Shown: positions 11,966-22,670 of the stretch, piece after piece
Position numbering within the stretch: the first letter of the stretch is position 1
Layout of the letters: the number at the start of each line of letters is the position of its first letter
Source of the DNA: Diphasiastrum complanatum
Taxonomy: Eukaryota > Streptophyta > Lycopodiopsida > Lycopodiales > Lycopodiaceae
NCBI GenBank assembly: GCA_029204225.1
Contig: CM055109.1
Coordinates: 2,786,145 to 2,850,144, forward strand
Direction: 5' to 3'
DNA: 64,000 nucleotides
Translations under genes and position numbers: made by a program
The notes under the pieces: generated by a model
What the model saw: the letters and a program-made list of their open reading frames with translations, nothing else
Told to the model about the DNA's origin: nothing
Database searches by the model: none

Positions 11966-12841
11966 TGCAACGTGTTTTTGCGATGCCTGCGGCGAAGGAA
12001 AAAAAAATTAAACTCGTGATTCACATCACAAATCGCGGTGGTTGTTGTAGTGCACCTCCTTTGCCATGACTTGTTCCCTCACAAAATGATAAGCCACTTC
12101 GATATGTTTGCTCCTTGCATGAAAAACATGATAATTTGCCAAACTTTGAGCTGAAAGTTATCACAAATGCTGATTGGATACTTTTTAATATCCAACAAGT
12201 CAAGATCCAATACCATCTTTTTGATCCATAACATCTCCTTGGTGCATGAAGTCAAAGCTTTTGTACTCGACTTCAGTTGAGGATAGAGAGATAGTTGCTT
12301 GTAGCTCCATCACCTATAAAAATAACATGTACAATTATGTATTTCCTATCCATATGATCTCCTACAAAGTCAGAATCTGAAAATCCATAGAGGTTAGATG
12401 ATGATCCCCTATAAACAATGCCAACATTTGTAGAACCCGAGATATACCTCAATGCGCTCTTCCCTGGCTTTTAATGCTCCACACTAAGATCATGCATGAA
12501 TTGACTTAATCTACCAACAAAATAGCTTAGATCTGGTCTTGTGATGGTTAGATATATGAGTAAACCAACTAGCTTCCTATAGAGAGTAATGTCCTCAAAG
12601 GATCTTTCATTACCTCTTATAGTGAGCTTTACATTTGCTTCCATAAGAGTATCAATAAACTTAGCATCATCCATATGAATTATTTTGAGAATAGAATTAT
12701 CAAACTTCTTTTGACAAATAAAATTAGTTTGAGAATTACTAATTACTTCTATGCCTAATATATAGTGCAAATGACCAAGGTCATGTACCTCAAACTCCTC
12801 CTTGAGTGTTGTCTTGATGTCATCTATATCTTGATTGTTGA

Positions 12842-13778
12842 GGGTTTTGACAATCTGCGAGTAAATTCTTTGCGAGTTTTGCGAGTTTTATTTACAAATG
12901 ATTTCTAAAATTGCATGATACATGGTATGTTATCAGATATATAGGCTTTATATATACTCATTTTATATTAGATAAAAACTAACTTTGATTATACCAACGG
13001 ATTCTACATAAAAAATAAAGCACTTTTGCTTTTTGGACCATCTCAATCCGAGCAATAGTAAGAAAGTTATGACAGTTCAACATTTTTTAGACTAGAGAAC
13101 ATTTTTTCCTTGGAATCTAAAAGGGGTAGCACGCCGGCGTGCTACCCCTTTCAAGCTCCAAGAGAAAAAAAAAAATTAGCCTAAAAAACTTTGAAGGGCG
13201 ATAACTTTCTTAATATTGCTCGGATTGAGATGATCCAAAAAGCAAAGATGCTCCATTTTTCATGTAGAATACATTGCTTTGATCAAATTTGATATAAAAA
13301 AAAATGAAAATATATTGTTATTTCATCATCTCAACATAAGCTTAATAGTTAAGTTATAGCCTTTATCTAACACATACAATAAAAATGTTTTTTTTTACCA
13401 ATGTTGATTTTATGATACCTATCATAGGCTTGGCCACATACCATCGTGTCTTTTAATGTATGGTTGTACATCAATCCTTGGCAGTTGACAAAAATGTTTT
13501 AGCTTGATAAATGTAAAACTAAAGTAATTAAGTTTTATGCGTTCTCAATGATATAGCATACTATATGTACAATTTGTAGACATATTTGTTTAGCTAGTAA
13601 GAAAATAAACAATATGATAATGAAGTATACAAATAGATTTCACCCCCAAAAGCGAAGTAGAATAAATTTTAAAATCCCAAAAACAATGTAGCATGCAATG
13701 TGCTATCAATTTGACGTAATCTAAAAACACAAAACTCGCAAAACTCGCAGACGATTTACTCGCAATATGCCAAACCCC
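12842..13778. mobile_element. Non-autonomous Mutator-like element with central hairpin
   Basis: A 937-bp insertion in the copia RT, flanked by identical 9-bp duplications GATTGTTGA (12833-12841 and 13779-13787). The left end begins GGGTTTTGACAATCTGCGAG and the right end, read inward, begins GGGGTTTGGCATATTGCGAG. Similarity continues for about 48 bp through TGCGAGTTTTGCGAGTTTT. The 9-bp duplication and longish terminal repeats indicate a MULE. There is no coding capacity. Removing it and one duplication restores the reading of the copia RT across the site. A perfect 32-nt palindrome is centred at 13135.5, with flanking arms (13029-13070 and 13201-13242) that also pair. Confidence 0.8.
13029..13242. 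repeat. Long inverted repeat with perfect 32-nt palindromic core
   Basis: Bases 13120-13151 are perfectly self-complementary (arm AAAGGGGTAGCACGCC). The outer arms 13029-13070 (starting GCTTTTTGGACCATCTCAAT) and 13201-13242 pair with only a few mismatches about the same centre. A transcript through it would fold into a hairpin of roughly 100-bp arms. Confidence 0.85.
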
Positions 13779-14340
13779 GATTGTTGACTCCACTTATAAT
13801 AATGTCATCCACATAGATTAGAAGGATAGTAACATCATTTTCATTCAATCTAGAATAAAGTGAATTATCATACTAACTCATAATAAAATTTTAAAAAAAT
13901 AAAAAAGTGTTAAGCTTAGCATAGACACACATGATTTGTCCTGCATGAGAAATGTAGCCCTTGGGTTGCTCTATGTAAACCTCCTCTTCAAGATCTCCAT
14001 TCAAAAATTCATTAGTGATATCCAATTTCCATATGTTCCAACCATAAAGAAAAATGATGATTCGAACGCTTAATATCTTTGCCATGAGTGCAAAGGTTTC
14101 ATCATAATCAATACCATACTTGTTGATTGATCCATCTTGATTTGTCTTCACCTTGAAGATTAGATTGTTTTGATTTTTAACTTGATCTCTTTTCTTCTTG
14201 TAGAAATCACTAGAAAAATGTCATTTTTCACGACTAATTATCTGTCTGATAATTCAATGCATTATTGTTTGGCTACGTATAAGATCGAACATGATTTCTA
14301 TCACTATTATTTTGTTCGGAATTGATACGCGTAGTCATGC

Positions 14341-14457
14341 ATGAAGAAAGAGGAAGATAGTTGATTCCGCTGCGCACGATAAGTTTTCTTTCTTGTCATT
14401 CAAATTCTTTTTATTTGAATCTTATTCGACCTATCTTTCACATACCTCTTTTTGAAA
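14341..14457 (+). repeat. Residual 3' end of the 5' LTR
   Basis: This matches 19461-19597 of the 3' LTR (ATGAAGAAAGA-GAAGATAG, GCGCACGATAAGTTTTCTT, CTTATTCGACC-ATCTTTCACAT). The 3' LTR copy additionally carries an internal duplication of CTTATTCGA. The terminal CGACA of the 3' LTR appears here as TGAAA, next to the primer-binding site. Confidence 0.8.
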
Positions 14458-14667
14458 TGGTATCAGAGCGTTGATTCTTCTTCAGGGCCTAATACTATTT
14501 CGATATCAGAGCGAAAGCTCTAATACTTGATATCTTTCGCGATATCAAATTCATATCGTATTCTTCAATTCCTTTCATTGTTTCAGTATCAGAAGGTTGA
14601 TTTCATGTTGTTGGCATTACTACATCTTAGCGTCATCAATACAATCGACACACTAACTAAGTTCCAG

Positions 14668-17600
14668 ATGGATTCTCAAAGTAAAGCTGGTCTTATTGTA
14701 GACAAGCTGAATGGATCCAATTATCATTTGTGAAAATTTAAGATGAAGACCTTGCAAATCACCAATGAGTTATGGGGTGTTGTTACAGGTACAGAAGCAA
14801 AACCTGAAGATGACACAAAAGACTCAAAGTGGAAATCGAATGATGATATAGCTTTTGCGCTTATTATCCTCAATATATCAGATACACAGATTGGACACAT
14901 AGTTGAAGCTAAAACGTCAAAAGACGTTTGGGACATCATGAACTCACTATATGACGTGAGGGATGTAACTACTAAGTTACATCTACGAAGGAAATTCTTC
15001 ACATTCAAGATGTCTAATGATGATGCTCTTCAGAGTCACATTAACCAGTTTAAGAATCTCCTGCAACAGATGGCCGTTGTCAGATCAGTCATAGACGATC
15101 AAGACACAATTATGACATTGCTTTCAAGCTTGCCATCTACATATGAGAACTGGGTGATGATCATATCGACACACTCATATTTAACTCTTACTAGACAATC
15201 GAAGAAGTCAAGACACTTTGTCTACTTCCTCCTCTCAGGCTCTATATGTGAACAAAGGCTCTAAGCGACATAAGCAGAAAAGCTTCAAGAAGGCTACAAC
15301 GATTAGAAGCCGACTCAAAGTCAAGTACAATCATCAAATCCACAGTCGAAGAAGAAGATGTTTTGCAGGTATTGCAATCGCAATCAATGAGATCAAGGAT
15401 TGTCGAATTCTCCAAGCAAAGAATGCAGCCAAACAACCTGATCAACAAGCAAACATAGTTTCATCATCTCCCCAGGTCAAAGTGGACAAAGGTGCATTCG
15501 TGGTCAAAGACCAAAGCACATTTTTGGATGATTCATGGTTTCTTGATTCTGGAGCAACACAACACATGACCAATCAACGTAAGATTTTTCAACTCCTACA
15601 TGCCTTATAACACGAATAAATTTGTTCATTTTGGTGACAATAGTACTCAAACTATTAAAGGTGAAGGTATTGTAAGATTGCGATTCCAGCATGATCAATT
15701 CAAACTATTATCAAAGGCCTTATATGTTCCTAAACTCTCTACAAATCTGTTATCAGTAAGTAGAATTACAGATTTAGGTCATAAGGTAGAATTCGAATTT
15801 GATCAATGCAAAATTATTGATAGGAGTAATAAGATCCTTGCACTCGGCAAGAGACAGGGTTACTTATATAGATTGGCACATTGTTGTTCTGGGTCAAGTC
15901 AAGCCTTGAAAACCTTTGTCCTAGTCAATAAAGTATTACTATGGCATCATCGCTTAGGACACTTGAATTATGCATATGTTTTGAACATGTCTAGACAATC
16001 CATGGTTCTTGATCTCGACTATCCTTCTGGTAAGGCCGATCTCCCTGTCTGTCATAGCTGCATCTTTGGAAAGCAGACTAGGATTCCTTTTAGATCAAAT
16101 CATAGGCATACAACAAAAGGTCTGTTAGATGTTGTTCATATAGATATATGTGGACCTATGCAAACCCCTTCATTGCTAGATGCAAAGTATTTCATTACTT
16201 TTATTGACGAATTCTCCAGAAGAACAACTGTTTATTTCATTAAACAAAAATCAGAGGCTTTCATCAAATTTAGACAATTCAAAGAGCATGCTGAGAATCA
16301 AACTGGCAAATGAATCAAAGCACTGAGGTTAGATAATGGAGGAGAATACATCTCCACCGAATTCAAGGAGTATTGCCTTAACAACGACATTGAGCAACAA
16401 TACATTACCTCCTATCCGCCTCAGTCAAATGGTCTTGTTGAGAGAAAGAATAGAACCTTAGTCGAATCGACAAAGTGCATGTTATCACATGGGACAATTC
16501 TGAAGTCCTTCTGGGCTACAGCTGTTTCAACATCAACCTATATTCAGAATATATGTCCTACTAAAGGTCTCTCGGACAAAACACCATTTGAAGTTTGGAC
16601 AAATACTAAATCTTCTTTATCAAACCTACAAATTTTTGGATGTACTACTTTTGGGCAGATACCTCATGATCTCAGGAAGAAGCTCGACTTACAGAGTATC
16701 AAATGTATTTTCATCAGCTACACTACTTCAGATCAAGCCTACAAGTTGTTCGATCCCATCGAGTTGAAGATATTCACTAGCCGTGATGTCATCTTCATCG
16801 AAGATCAGTTTCAAGACCTCAAAGGAAAGGGCAGTCCCCATGTAGCCGACCTGTTAGATTCTCCTGACATATTAAACTTTTCAGTTCCTCGGTCGACTAT
16901 TCCCATTGAAGGTCCAAGCTCTTCTACTTTTAATGAACAACAAATCAATGGCGAATCAGAAGATGATGATGCTGCAGTTCAGCAACTACAGTATGATGAA
17001 AATGATCAACCTCATCTATTACCCAGAAGATCTTCAAGAGCAAGCAAACCACCTAACTAGTATATCGACGAGTCTTCAGCCTACCTTGTTTAGGAACCGA
17101 CGTTTGTCCAAGAGGCACTCAGTCAGCCTGATTCAGATCTCTGGAAAGAAGCTATGGATAAAGAGTATATATCTCTTATCAAGAACCAGACATGGGCAAT
17201 TGTTGAATTACCTGCTAGTAGAAATGTAGTTAATTGCAAATGGATTTTCAAAGTGAAGTACAATGCAGATGGAAGCATCAACAGGAGAAAGGCACGACTT
17301 CCTTCTATTCGACTTTTGTTATTGTTTGTTGCCGCAACAGATTTGGAAATACATCAAATGGATGTACAGACAACATATCTCAATGGAGTTATCGAAGAAG
17401 ACATTTACATGGTGCAACCCGAAGGTTATATTATCGAGGGTAAACACAATCATGTGTGTAAACTCCATAAGACACTTTATGGCTTGAAGCAATCTGCTCG
17501 AGCATGGTTTCAAAGGATCAATACTTTTCTTACTGATCACGGCTACACACCTAGCTCTTCAGATTCAAATGTTTACTTCAAAGTAGTGCAACAGTTATAC

Positions 17601-18594
17601 ATGGATGATACATTGCTTTTCAGCAACAGTACCGATCTGATAAAAGAGGCCAAGACAATGCTATCTTTTGAATTCGACATGACCGATCTAGACGAAGCTC
17701 ATTTCTGCCTTGGTATACAAATCCACAAAGACAAAAACAGAAGTTGGTCTACATTACACAACAGAGGTACATCTACAACATGTTAGTCAGATATAATCTG
17801 ATTAATTGAAAGTTAGCTCTCTCACCAATGGAACCAAGTCTCAAATCATCAAGGGACCAGTGTCCCCAAACAATTAATTAGAAACAGCAGATCCATGAGT
17901 ATCCTTACCATTCTATTATAGGATCTCTTATGTACGCCATGATCTGTACCAGGCCAGACCTAGCTTTTGCAGTCAGCTCTCTCAGTCAGTTTATAACTAT
18001 TCCTGGTGTAACACATTAGAAGGCTCTTATCAGAGTCATGAGATATCTTTGAGTTACTATGGACTATTGCATTTGTTATGGAGCAGTCGGCAACGACAAA
18101 CTCAATTTACTCAGTGGTTACATAGATGCAAGTTGGACAAGAGATGTAGACACTCGTAAATCCACTTCCAGATCTACATTCTTCCTCAACAATGGTCCAA
18201 TTTCTTGGAACAGTCGCAAGCAATCCTCAATAGCTCTATCTTCCACTGAATCAGAGTATATCGTAGCCTCTCAAGCTACAAAGGAAGCAATTTGGTTGAG
18301 GAACTTACTCTCAGATATCGGTCTAAATCAATATGCTCTGACGACATTATTTTGTGATAATCAAAGTGCCATTGCGTTATCAGCCAACCCTAGATTTCAT
18401 TTCAGGAGTAAGCACATTGAACTGAAGTATCATTTCGTCAGAAGCAAAGTTCTCAACGAAGAGGTCAGATTGTAGTACTGTAGAACGCAAGATATGACAA
18501 TAGATATTTTTACCAGAGCATTAAGTTTGGAAGCACACAGAAGATTTTGTGTAGAACTAAGTTTGAAGGTCAAGACATTCAAGGATTCAGATTA
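14668..18594 (+). pseudogene. Ty1-copia gag-pol polyprotein, multiply broken
   Basis: The gag ATG is at 14668. A TGA replaces the expected Trp codon 22 codons later, and the frame resumes at MKTLQITNELWG with a UBN2-type gag region to about 15210. A CRYCNRN half-knuckle near 15370 is split from EIKDC by a frameshift. Protease: SWFLDSGATQHMT at 15536-15575. GAG-pre-integrase: LWHHRLGHLN and CHSCIFGKQ. Integrase: HIDICGPM, a TGA at 16311, then RLDNGGEY and YPPQSNGLVERKNRTL. RT: NCKWIFKVKYNADGSINRRKARL directly joined to PSIRLLLLF, an in-frame internal deletion of about 24 codons, then MDVQTTYLNG, KTLYGLKQSARAW and LYMDDTLLF. RNase H: YIDASWTRD, ALSSTESEYIV, CDNQSAIALS and SKHIELKYHFVR. At least five lesions make it inactive. 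Confidence 0.9.
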
Positions 18595-18602
18595 AGGGGG
18601 AG

Positions 18603-19597
18603 TGTTGGATTATTCTCCTTCTTACTAATCGACTAATCAATTTTAATCCTCATCCATTGTTTATCCAGTTTTGCAGATTTTTTCGTGTCTTTACACAGTC
18701 TACCGATTTACAAGTGTTTTAACACGGTCTGCAGAAATACACGGAGTTTGACAACAATGTCACATTTTCTCTCTCTACAATCCAGACATTTGTCGCCTGT
18801 AAGGAACCTCGTGTAAAAATGCAATGTCGCATTTTTTGCATTTTTCACCTGTCAGGATTTGCGAGTTAAAATGCAGAGTCGCATTTTTTGCATTTTTCAA
18901 AGTGCCTCAAATGTTAAGAAAATGACTGGCGCAAAGTGGGGCTACCTTAAATGAGATTTAAGGACACTATCAGATTTTTCACAAAAAGCCGACATTGTCA
19001 TTTTTTTTGCGACACTGTCGCCTGTGGCAGTTTTAGTTCATTTCTGTAGAGTGATAGTTTTAGTTCATTTATGCAGACAGACTGTTTACGACCAATTTTC
19101 ATCGCTTATCAGCAATCAATTCTTGAGAAGGAACTGGATGAATGCTAGCGGACACCAGCCAACCGACAATCACATTTGACGACCTAATTGCTTAGTATAT
19201 ATAGCTGTCATATTCATATAGTTTTTAGAAGTTCAGTGAGTATTGAATAGTTAGCTCTCTCTCTCTCCCAAGCCCGCGAGCTTGAACACTCATGAGCATT
19301 CTAGCTCACTTCTTAGAGTTGTTTAGAAATTGCTATTGCGCTTATTGCTTATCAGCATTGCGCTAATTCAGACTTTCATTTTAGCCGCTCAGAGATAGCT
19401 TAGAGTATGTGGCTTCGATCCGCAACTTATTGTACTCATTTACTTCTGTTTCATTTTCATATGAAGAAAGATGAAGATAGTTTATTCCGTTGCGCACGAT
19501 AAGTTTTCTTCTTGTCGTTCGAATTCTTTTTATTCGAATCTTATTCGACCTTATTCGAATCTTATTCGACCCATCTTTCACATGCCTCTTTTCGACA
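18603..19597 (+). repeat. 3' LTR of the Ty1-copia element
   Basis: The LTR starts TGTTGGATTATTCTCC immediately after the polypurine tract and ends TTTTCGACA. It contains several short related blocks around AATGTCGCATTTTTTGCATTTTTCA (about 18820-18900). A possible promoter (TATATATAG at about 19196-19204) precedes a CT-rich stretch. No reliable target-site duplication can be judged because the 5' LTR edge is gone. Confidence 0.75.
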
Positions 19598-19799
19598 TCA
19601 CTGATAGACCCATACAAATACACCATCATGAGTTTAGGCCTACAACCATTAATTATGACCTTATACACACAAGGGCCCCAATTCCGTTATAGTCACAATT
19701 AACTTACGGGTTGTTGGTCTATTGATCTCTAGCATTGACACACTACTCGAGACCAGTTTACAGATTCTGACAAATTTCCAATATCGGCTACTTCGAAAC

Positions 19800-20012
19800 T
19801 TTCAACCAAGTTGTGAAGCACACTGCTATTCGACTGCTACTTTCGTATACTGCTGTAGCGATTCTTGAGGTACATCAGATGGATGTACAAACAACATTCC
19901 TCAATGGAGTTATCTAGGAGGACATCTACATGATCCAGCCAGAAGGCTACATCCTCAATGGTCGAGAAGATCAGGTATGCAAACTCCATAAAGCTTTGTA
20001 CGGTCTGAAGCA
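19800..20012 (+). pseudogene. Ty1-copia RT fragment
   Basis: A short piece of reverse transcriptase follows the 3' LTR: KHTAIRLLLSYTAVAILE, then HQMDVQTTFLNGVI, a TAG stop, EDIYMIQPEGYIL, and CKLHKALYGLKQ before TAA at 20013. It resembles the corresponding part of the neighbouring copia element but differs at many codons, so it is a separate relic of a related element. Confidence 0.8.
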
Positions 20013-20015
20013 ATA

Positions 20016-21690
20016 ATCGGTCTTTAATCTTCATCCACTCTATTATCATGTTCTACAGTTCTCTTGACCCCAATCAAGTGCTCTCTCTTTGTCAAAAGCT
20101 CGATGTTGATGAGTCTTTTGATGCCTCTACATGTATGGTTCGAGGTGTTCACAGTAACAAAAACCACAATGATTACTAGTGAAGCAATGAAAAAAAGAGT
20201 CACTGATGCAAATCCACTTTTCCACGCAAAATATATTTATTGTAAAGTTGGATTGCCAGCAAAACTAGTAACTATCCATGCCAATTAAATGGTATCTAGA
20301 TGATCTACATGCATATATAATGGCACTACAATCTATCACCACCCAAGGCACAAAACATAAAAGCACTATAATAAACATATAGAGTTATGGGGTCTTTTCC
20401 ACCTTCATGGATTTATCAATCTTTTACTAGAAGAGAGATTAAGGTCTCACATGTTGATGTTGTGATTGCATTTGATGCAGTCCATTAATGTGGCCCCCAA
20501 GTTAGTAATTTGAGTGAAACATTCAGAACAAATTAACATATACACCCATACAAAAAACACCAACAAAAACAAATGCAACAATGTGTTTTTTATCTATTGC
20601 AAATAATCAAAGCACTATTTGAAATGATGATCTACCAACATATCAACTACGTGGGAGGAATTAACTTACCTGGATTCCCTCCATAGATATCCCAAATATT
20701 TCACTACTCCTAATGATGACCTATCACTGGATTGACAAGCCTGACTTGCATACCAACTTCATGAACATTGTAGTTTCTTGGATGGACACTGATAGACAAC
20801 CCAACCATTGTTGTGCAAGAGATTTGTCCCAAACTAGAGAGCTACATCATACACAACCCATCCTCAATCTCGTTTCACTCAAACACAACAACAAATTGCA
20901 ACGATTTCGACATGTGCCTCCAACGAATTTTTGAAAACTGTTGGATATTGCAATTTCAAATGCATTGTTGTTGCTAGGGGAACATGGCTATAGGAAAATA
21001 AAGGGATCTAAAACTCAGTAAACTCGCAATTACTTGGAATTTGTCCAATCCCACCTCAACTCTTGGCCCTCCACCTCTCATGTGAGAGTGTGAGCATGAG
21101 ACTTACACATTATGTTACCTTCGAGTTGGACACTGGTAGTTGGCTAGTGACAACCAACTCATGCTCACATTTAGCTCCACTTACTCATTGAGGGTTTGAC
21201 ACCATATTTTCCTTCTGCTACTTAGGGTAATCTCACACACATGAGGTGCCGATAGTGATGATGAGTCACATTTACCCCCTTCATACCCCTCATCTTTTCA
21301 TCTTTCTTCATCTAGATTTTGACACATAGATAACTTTTATTCTCTCTCCTCTATCCTATAATAAGCTACATCTTGTTCTCTCACCTAGAAAATGCAAATT
21401 TGAACGTCTCTTGTTCACTTATCCCAAATCAACATTTTTTATGACAAGTCATCTGTTACATGGGGGTCGTTACTTTCCGATGCGAAATGGATGAATGGTT
21501 GTTCTATTTTTCTCTCCAATAAACGTTGAGTTTTTTGGCAAGTAGACATGCCCCTTAGGCGCGTGTCTCAAAACACCCTTTGCTTAATAAATAAGAGGTT
21601 TAGTAAAATCCACATAGAACATGGAAGTTGCCAGGCCATGACTTTAAACTTGCAAAACACCCAAAACCCCCCCCCCCCGGCACACCCAAC
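20016..21690. other. Intergenic DNA between copia relic and histone gene
   Basis: No gene or transposon domain was recognised. The open frames are short and match no family. A poly(C) run lies at about 21669-21678 and the H2A promoter begins to its right. Confidence 0.45.
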
Positions 21691-21699
21691 GTGCAGATC

Positions 21700-21924
21700 A
21701 ACGGCTGGATTTGCTGTTGAGAATCTACGGCTGACACTAATGCCATCTCAGCAATCCTCGAAACGAGTGCTGATTGGCTGCTAGTTCTTCCTATGTATAT
21801 AAACTCGCCGCAGAGCTGGGTTTGAATATCTCTGCTTTGTTGCTGTGCTTGAGCGAAGGATCGTAAGGCGTTGGATCGCTATTTGCTTCGAAGCTAGTAT
21901 TTGTTGGAAGGATTGTGGTTTGCA
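21700..21924 (+). promoter_or_regulatory. Histone H2A promoter and 5' UTR
   Basis: A TATA box TATATAAA lies at 21796-21803. An inverted CCAAT box (ATTGG) lies at 21773-21777. Two similar elements, GATCAACGGCT (about 21696-21706) and AATCTACGGCTGA (about 21722-21734), lie about 90 and 65 bp upstream of the TATA box. They resemble the AACGG-type motifs of cell-cycle and histone promoters, though the correspondence is tentative. The probable start site is about 30 bp after TATA, giving a 5' UTR of roughly 90-100 nt. Confidence 0.65.
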
Positions 21925-22604
21925 ATGGCTGGGGGAAGAGGCAAGAGCTCCAAGAAGGCGGTGTCAAGGTCATCCAAGGCCGGCCTGCAGTTCCCTGTGG
22001 GCAGAATTGCTCGTTATCTTAAGGCTGGCAAGTATGCTACCAGAGTAGGATCTGGTGCACCTGTCTATCTTGCAGCTGTTCTGGAATATCTTGCAGCAGA
22101 GGTATTCTGTTATGCTGCACTTGTTTGTTCTTTATTTCCACTGTCCAGTGTTTTTACTGTGAAATGAGTTTTTCTGTGGCTGAACAGTTATCAGTGATCT
22201 GTCGTCAGATCATTCTTTATTTCCGCCTTCTAGTGTTTTTATTGTGAAATGAGTGCTTCTGTGGTTGAATAGTTAGTAATCTGAAATCAGACCATTTTTT
22301 ATTTCCACTTTCTAGCGTTTTCATTGCGAAATGGGTGCTTTCGTTGAATAATTGGTGATCATTGGTCATACTCTGATGGTTTTTTCAATGACAGCTACTA
22401 GAGCTAGCGGGAAATGCCTCAAGGGACAACAAGAAGACTCGCATCATTCCTCGCCACATTCAGTTAGCAGTGAGAAATGATGAAGAGCTTAGCAAGTTGT
22501 TGGGCAGTGTTACCATTGCCAATGGAGGCGTTCTTCCCAACATTCACTCGGTTCTTCTGCCCAAAAAGGCAGCAGCTCACACACCAGCTGAAAAATCTGC
22601 CTGA
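21925..22604 (+). CDS. H2A: Histone H2A (canonical type), one intron
   Basis: A core nucleosomal histone of 128 residues. Exon 1 is 21925-22101 (59 codons, ending [10 protein letters not shown] without the leading [11 protein letters not shown]). The donor is GAG|GTATTC. Exon 2 is 22395-22604, beginning [14 protein letters not shown] and ending TPAEKSA before TGA. The frame joins in phase 0. Family landmarks: basic N-tail ([18 protein letters not shown]), [37 protein letters not shown] with acidic-patch glutamates, [16 protein letters not shown], and the docking region [11 protein letters not shown]. The short tail lacks the SQE[F/Y] of H2A.X and the SPKK motifs of H2A.W, so it is canonical H2A. 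The intron position after AAE is typical of plant H2A genes. The frame is undamaged. The protein dimerises with H2B in the nucleosome, and S-phase expression is expected from the family. Confidence 0.95.
22131..22378 (+). repeat. Three tandem units of about 83 bp filling the H2A intron
   Basis: TTTATTTCC(A/G) begins at 22131, 22216 and 22298. In each unit it is followed by a CTAG(T/C)GTTTT-like block, TGTGAAATGAGT, TGTGGTTGAA(T/C)AGT and AATC-CAGA-type sequence with growing divergence. Together they make up nearly all of the 293-bp intron, leaving only the splice sites outside. Confidence 0.8.
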
Positions 22605-22670
22605 TATGTCTTTCTTCTAAGGTGTTGGGCAGTCTTGCCATTGCCAATGCTAATATGTCTTCGTCTTCTA
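22497..22670 (+). repeat. H2A coding fragment repeated in its own 3' UTR
   Basis: The coding block GTTGGGCAGTGTTACCATTG (about 22499-22518, encoding LLGSVTIAN) recurs at about 22623-22650 as GTTGGGCAGTCTTGCCATTG, only 20 bp past the stop. In addition, TATGTCTT-CTTCTAAGGTGTT appears twice in the 3' UTR (about 22605 and 22653). This indicates local duplication involving the end of the gene. Confidence 0.75.

Larger units (their letters stand above)
7580..12052. mobile_element. CACTA (En/Spm) DNA transposon, decayed, left end unresolved
   Basis: Four things support the call. A tnp2-type transposase fragment lies on the minus strand and a tnpA-like gene diverges from it on the plus strand. A block of short palindromic subterminal repeats spans 11609-11965. 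The right terminus reads TTGTTGTAGTG at 12042-12052, i.e. CACTACAACAA inward on the minus strand, the diagnostic CACTA end. The left end was not found: no matching CACTA terminus or GTCGGA-type repeat cluster occurs between 5.5 and 7.6 kb, so that side is probably deleted and 7580 is only the limit of recognisable coding. The element abuts the RNase H part of a minus-strand copia fragment, which suggests insertion into that copia. Confidence 0.75.
12053..14215 (-). mobile_element. Ty1-copia pol fragment (RT and RNase H), interrupted
   Basis: Reading leftwards on the minus strand the order is: an RT start (KVKTNQDGSINKY near 14150), WKLDITNEFLNGDLEEEVYIEQPKGY compressed into a short frame, the RT active-site phrase ILLIYVDDIIISG just before the inserted element, then DIDDIKTTLKEEFEVHDLGHLHYILGIEV directly after it, ITRPDLSYFVGRLSQFMH, and RNase H remnants ending in YHFVREQVMAKEVH by 12053. 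Several stops and shifts are present, for example around 13865-13910. LTRs, gag and integrase are absent. It is split by a Mutator-like insertion and truncated by the CACTA element on its left. Confidence 0.85.
14341..19597 (+). mobile_element. Ty1-copia retrotransposon, 5' LTR truncated
   Basis: The internal region runs from a primer-binding site TGGTATCAGAGC (14458-14469) through gag and pol in Ty1-copia order (protease, integrase, RT, RNase H) to a polypurine tract (AAGGGGGAG, ending 18602). The 3' LTR is 18603-19597 (TG...CA). Only the last 117 bp or so of the 5' LTR (14341-14457) resembles it; sequence to the left is unrelated and merges with the opposite-strand copia fragment, so most of the 5' LTR has been lost. 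The two LTR remnants differ at many positions, suggesting an old insertion. Confidence 0.88.
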
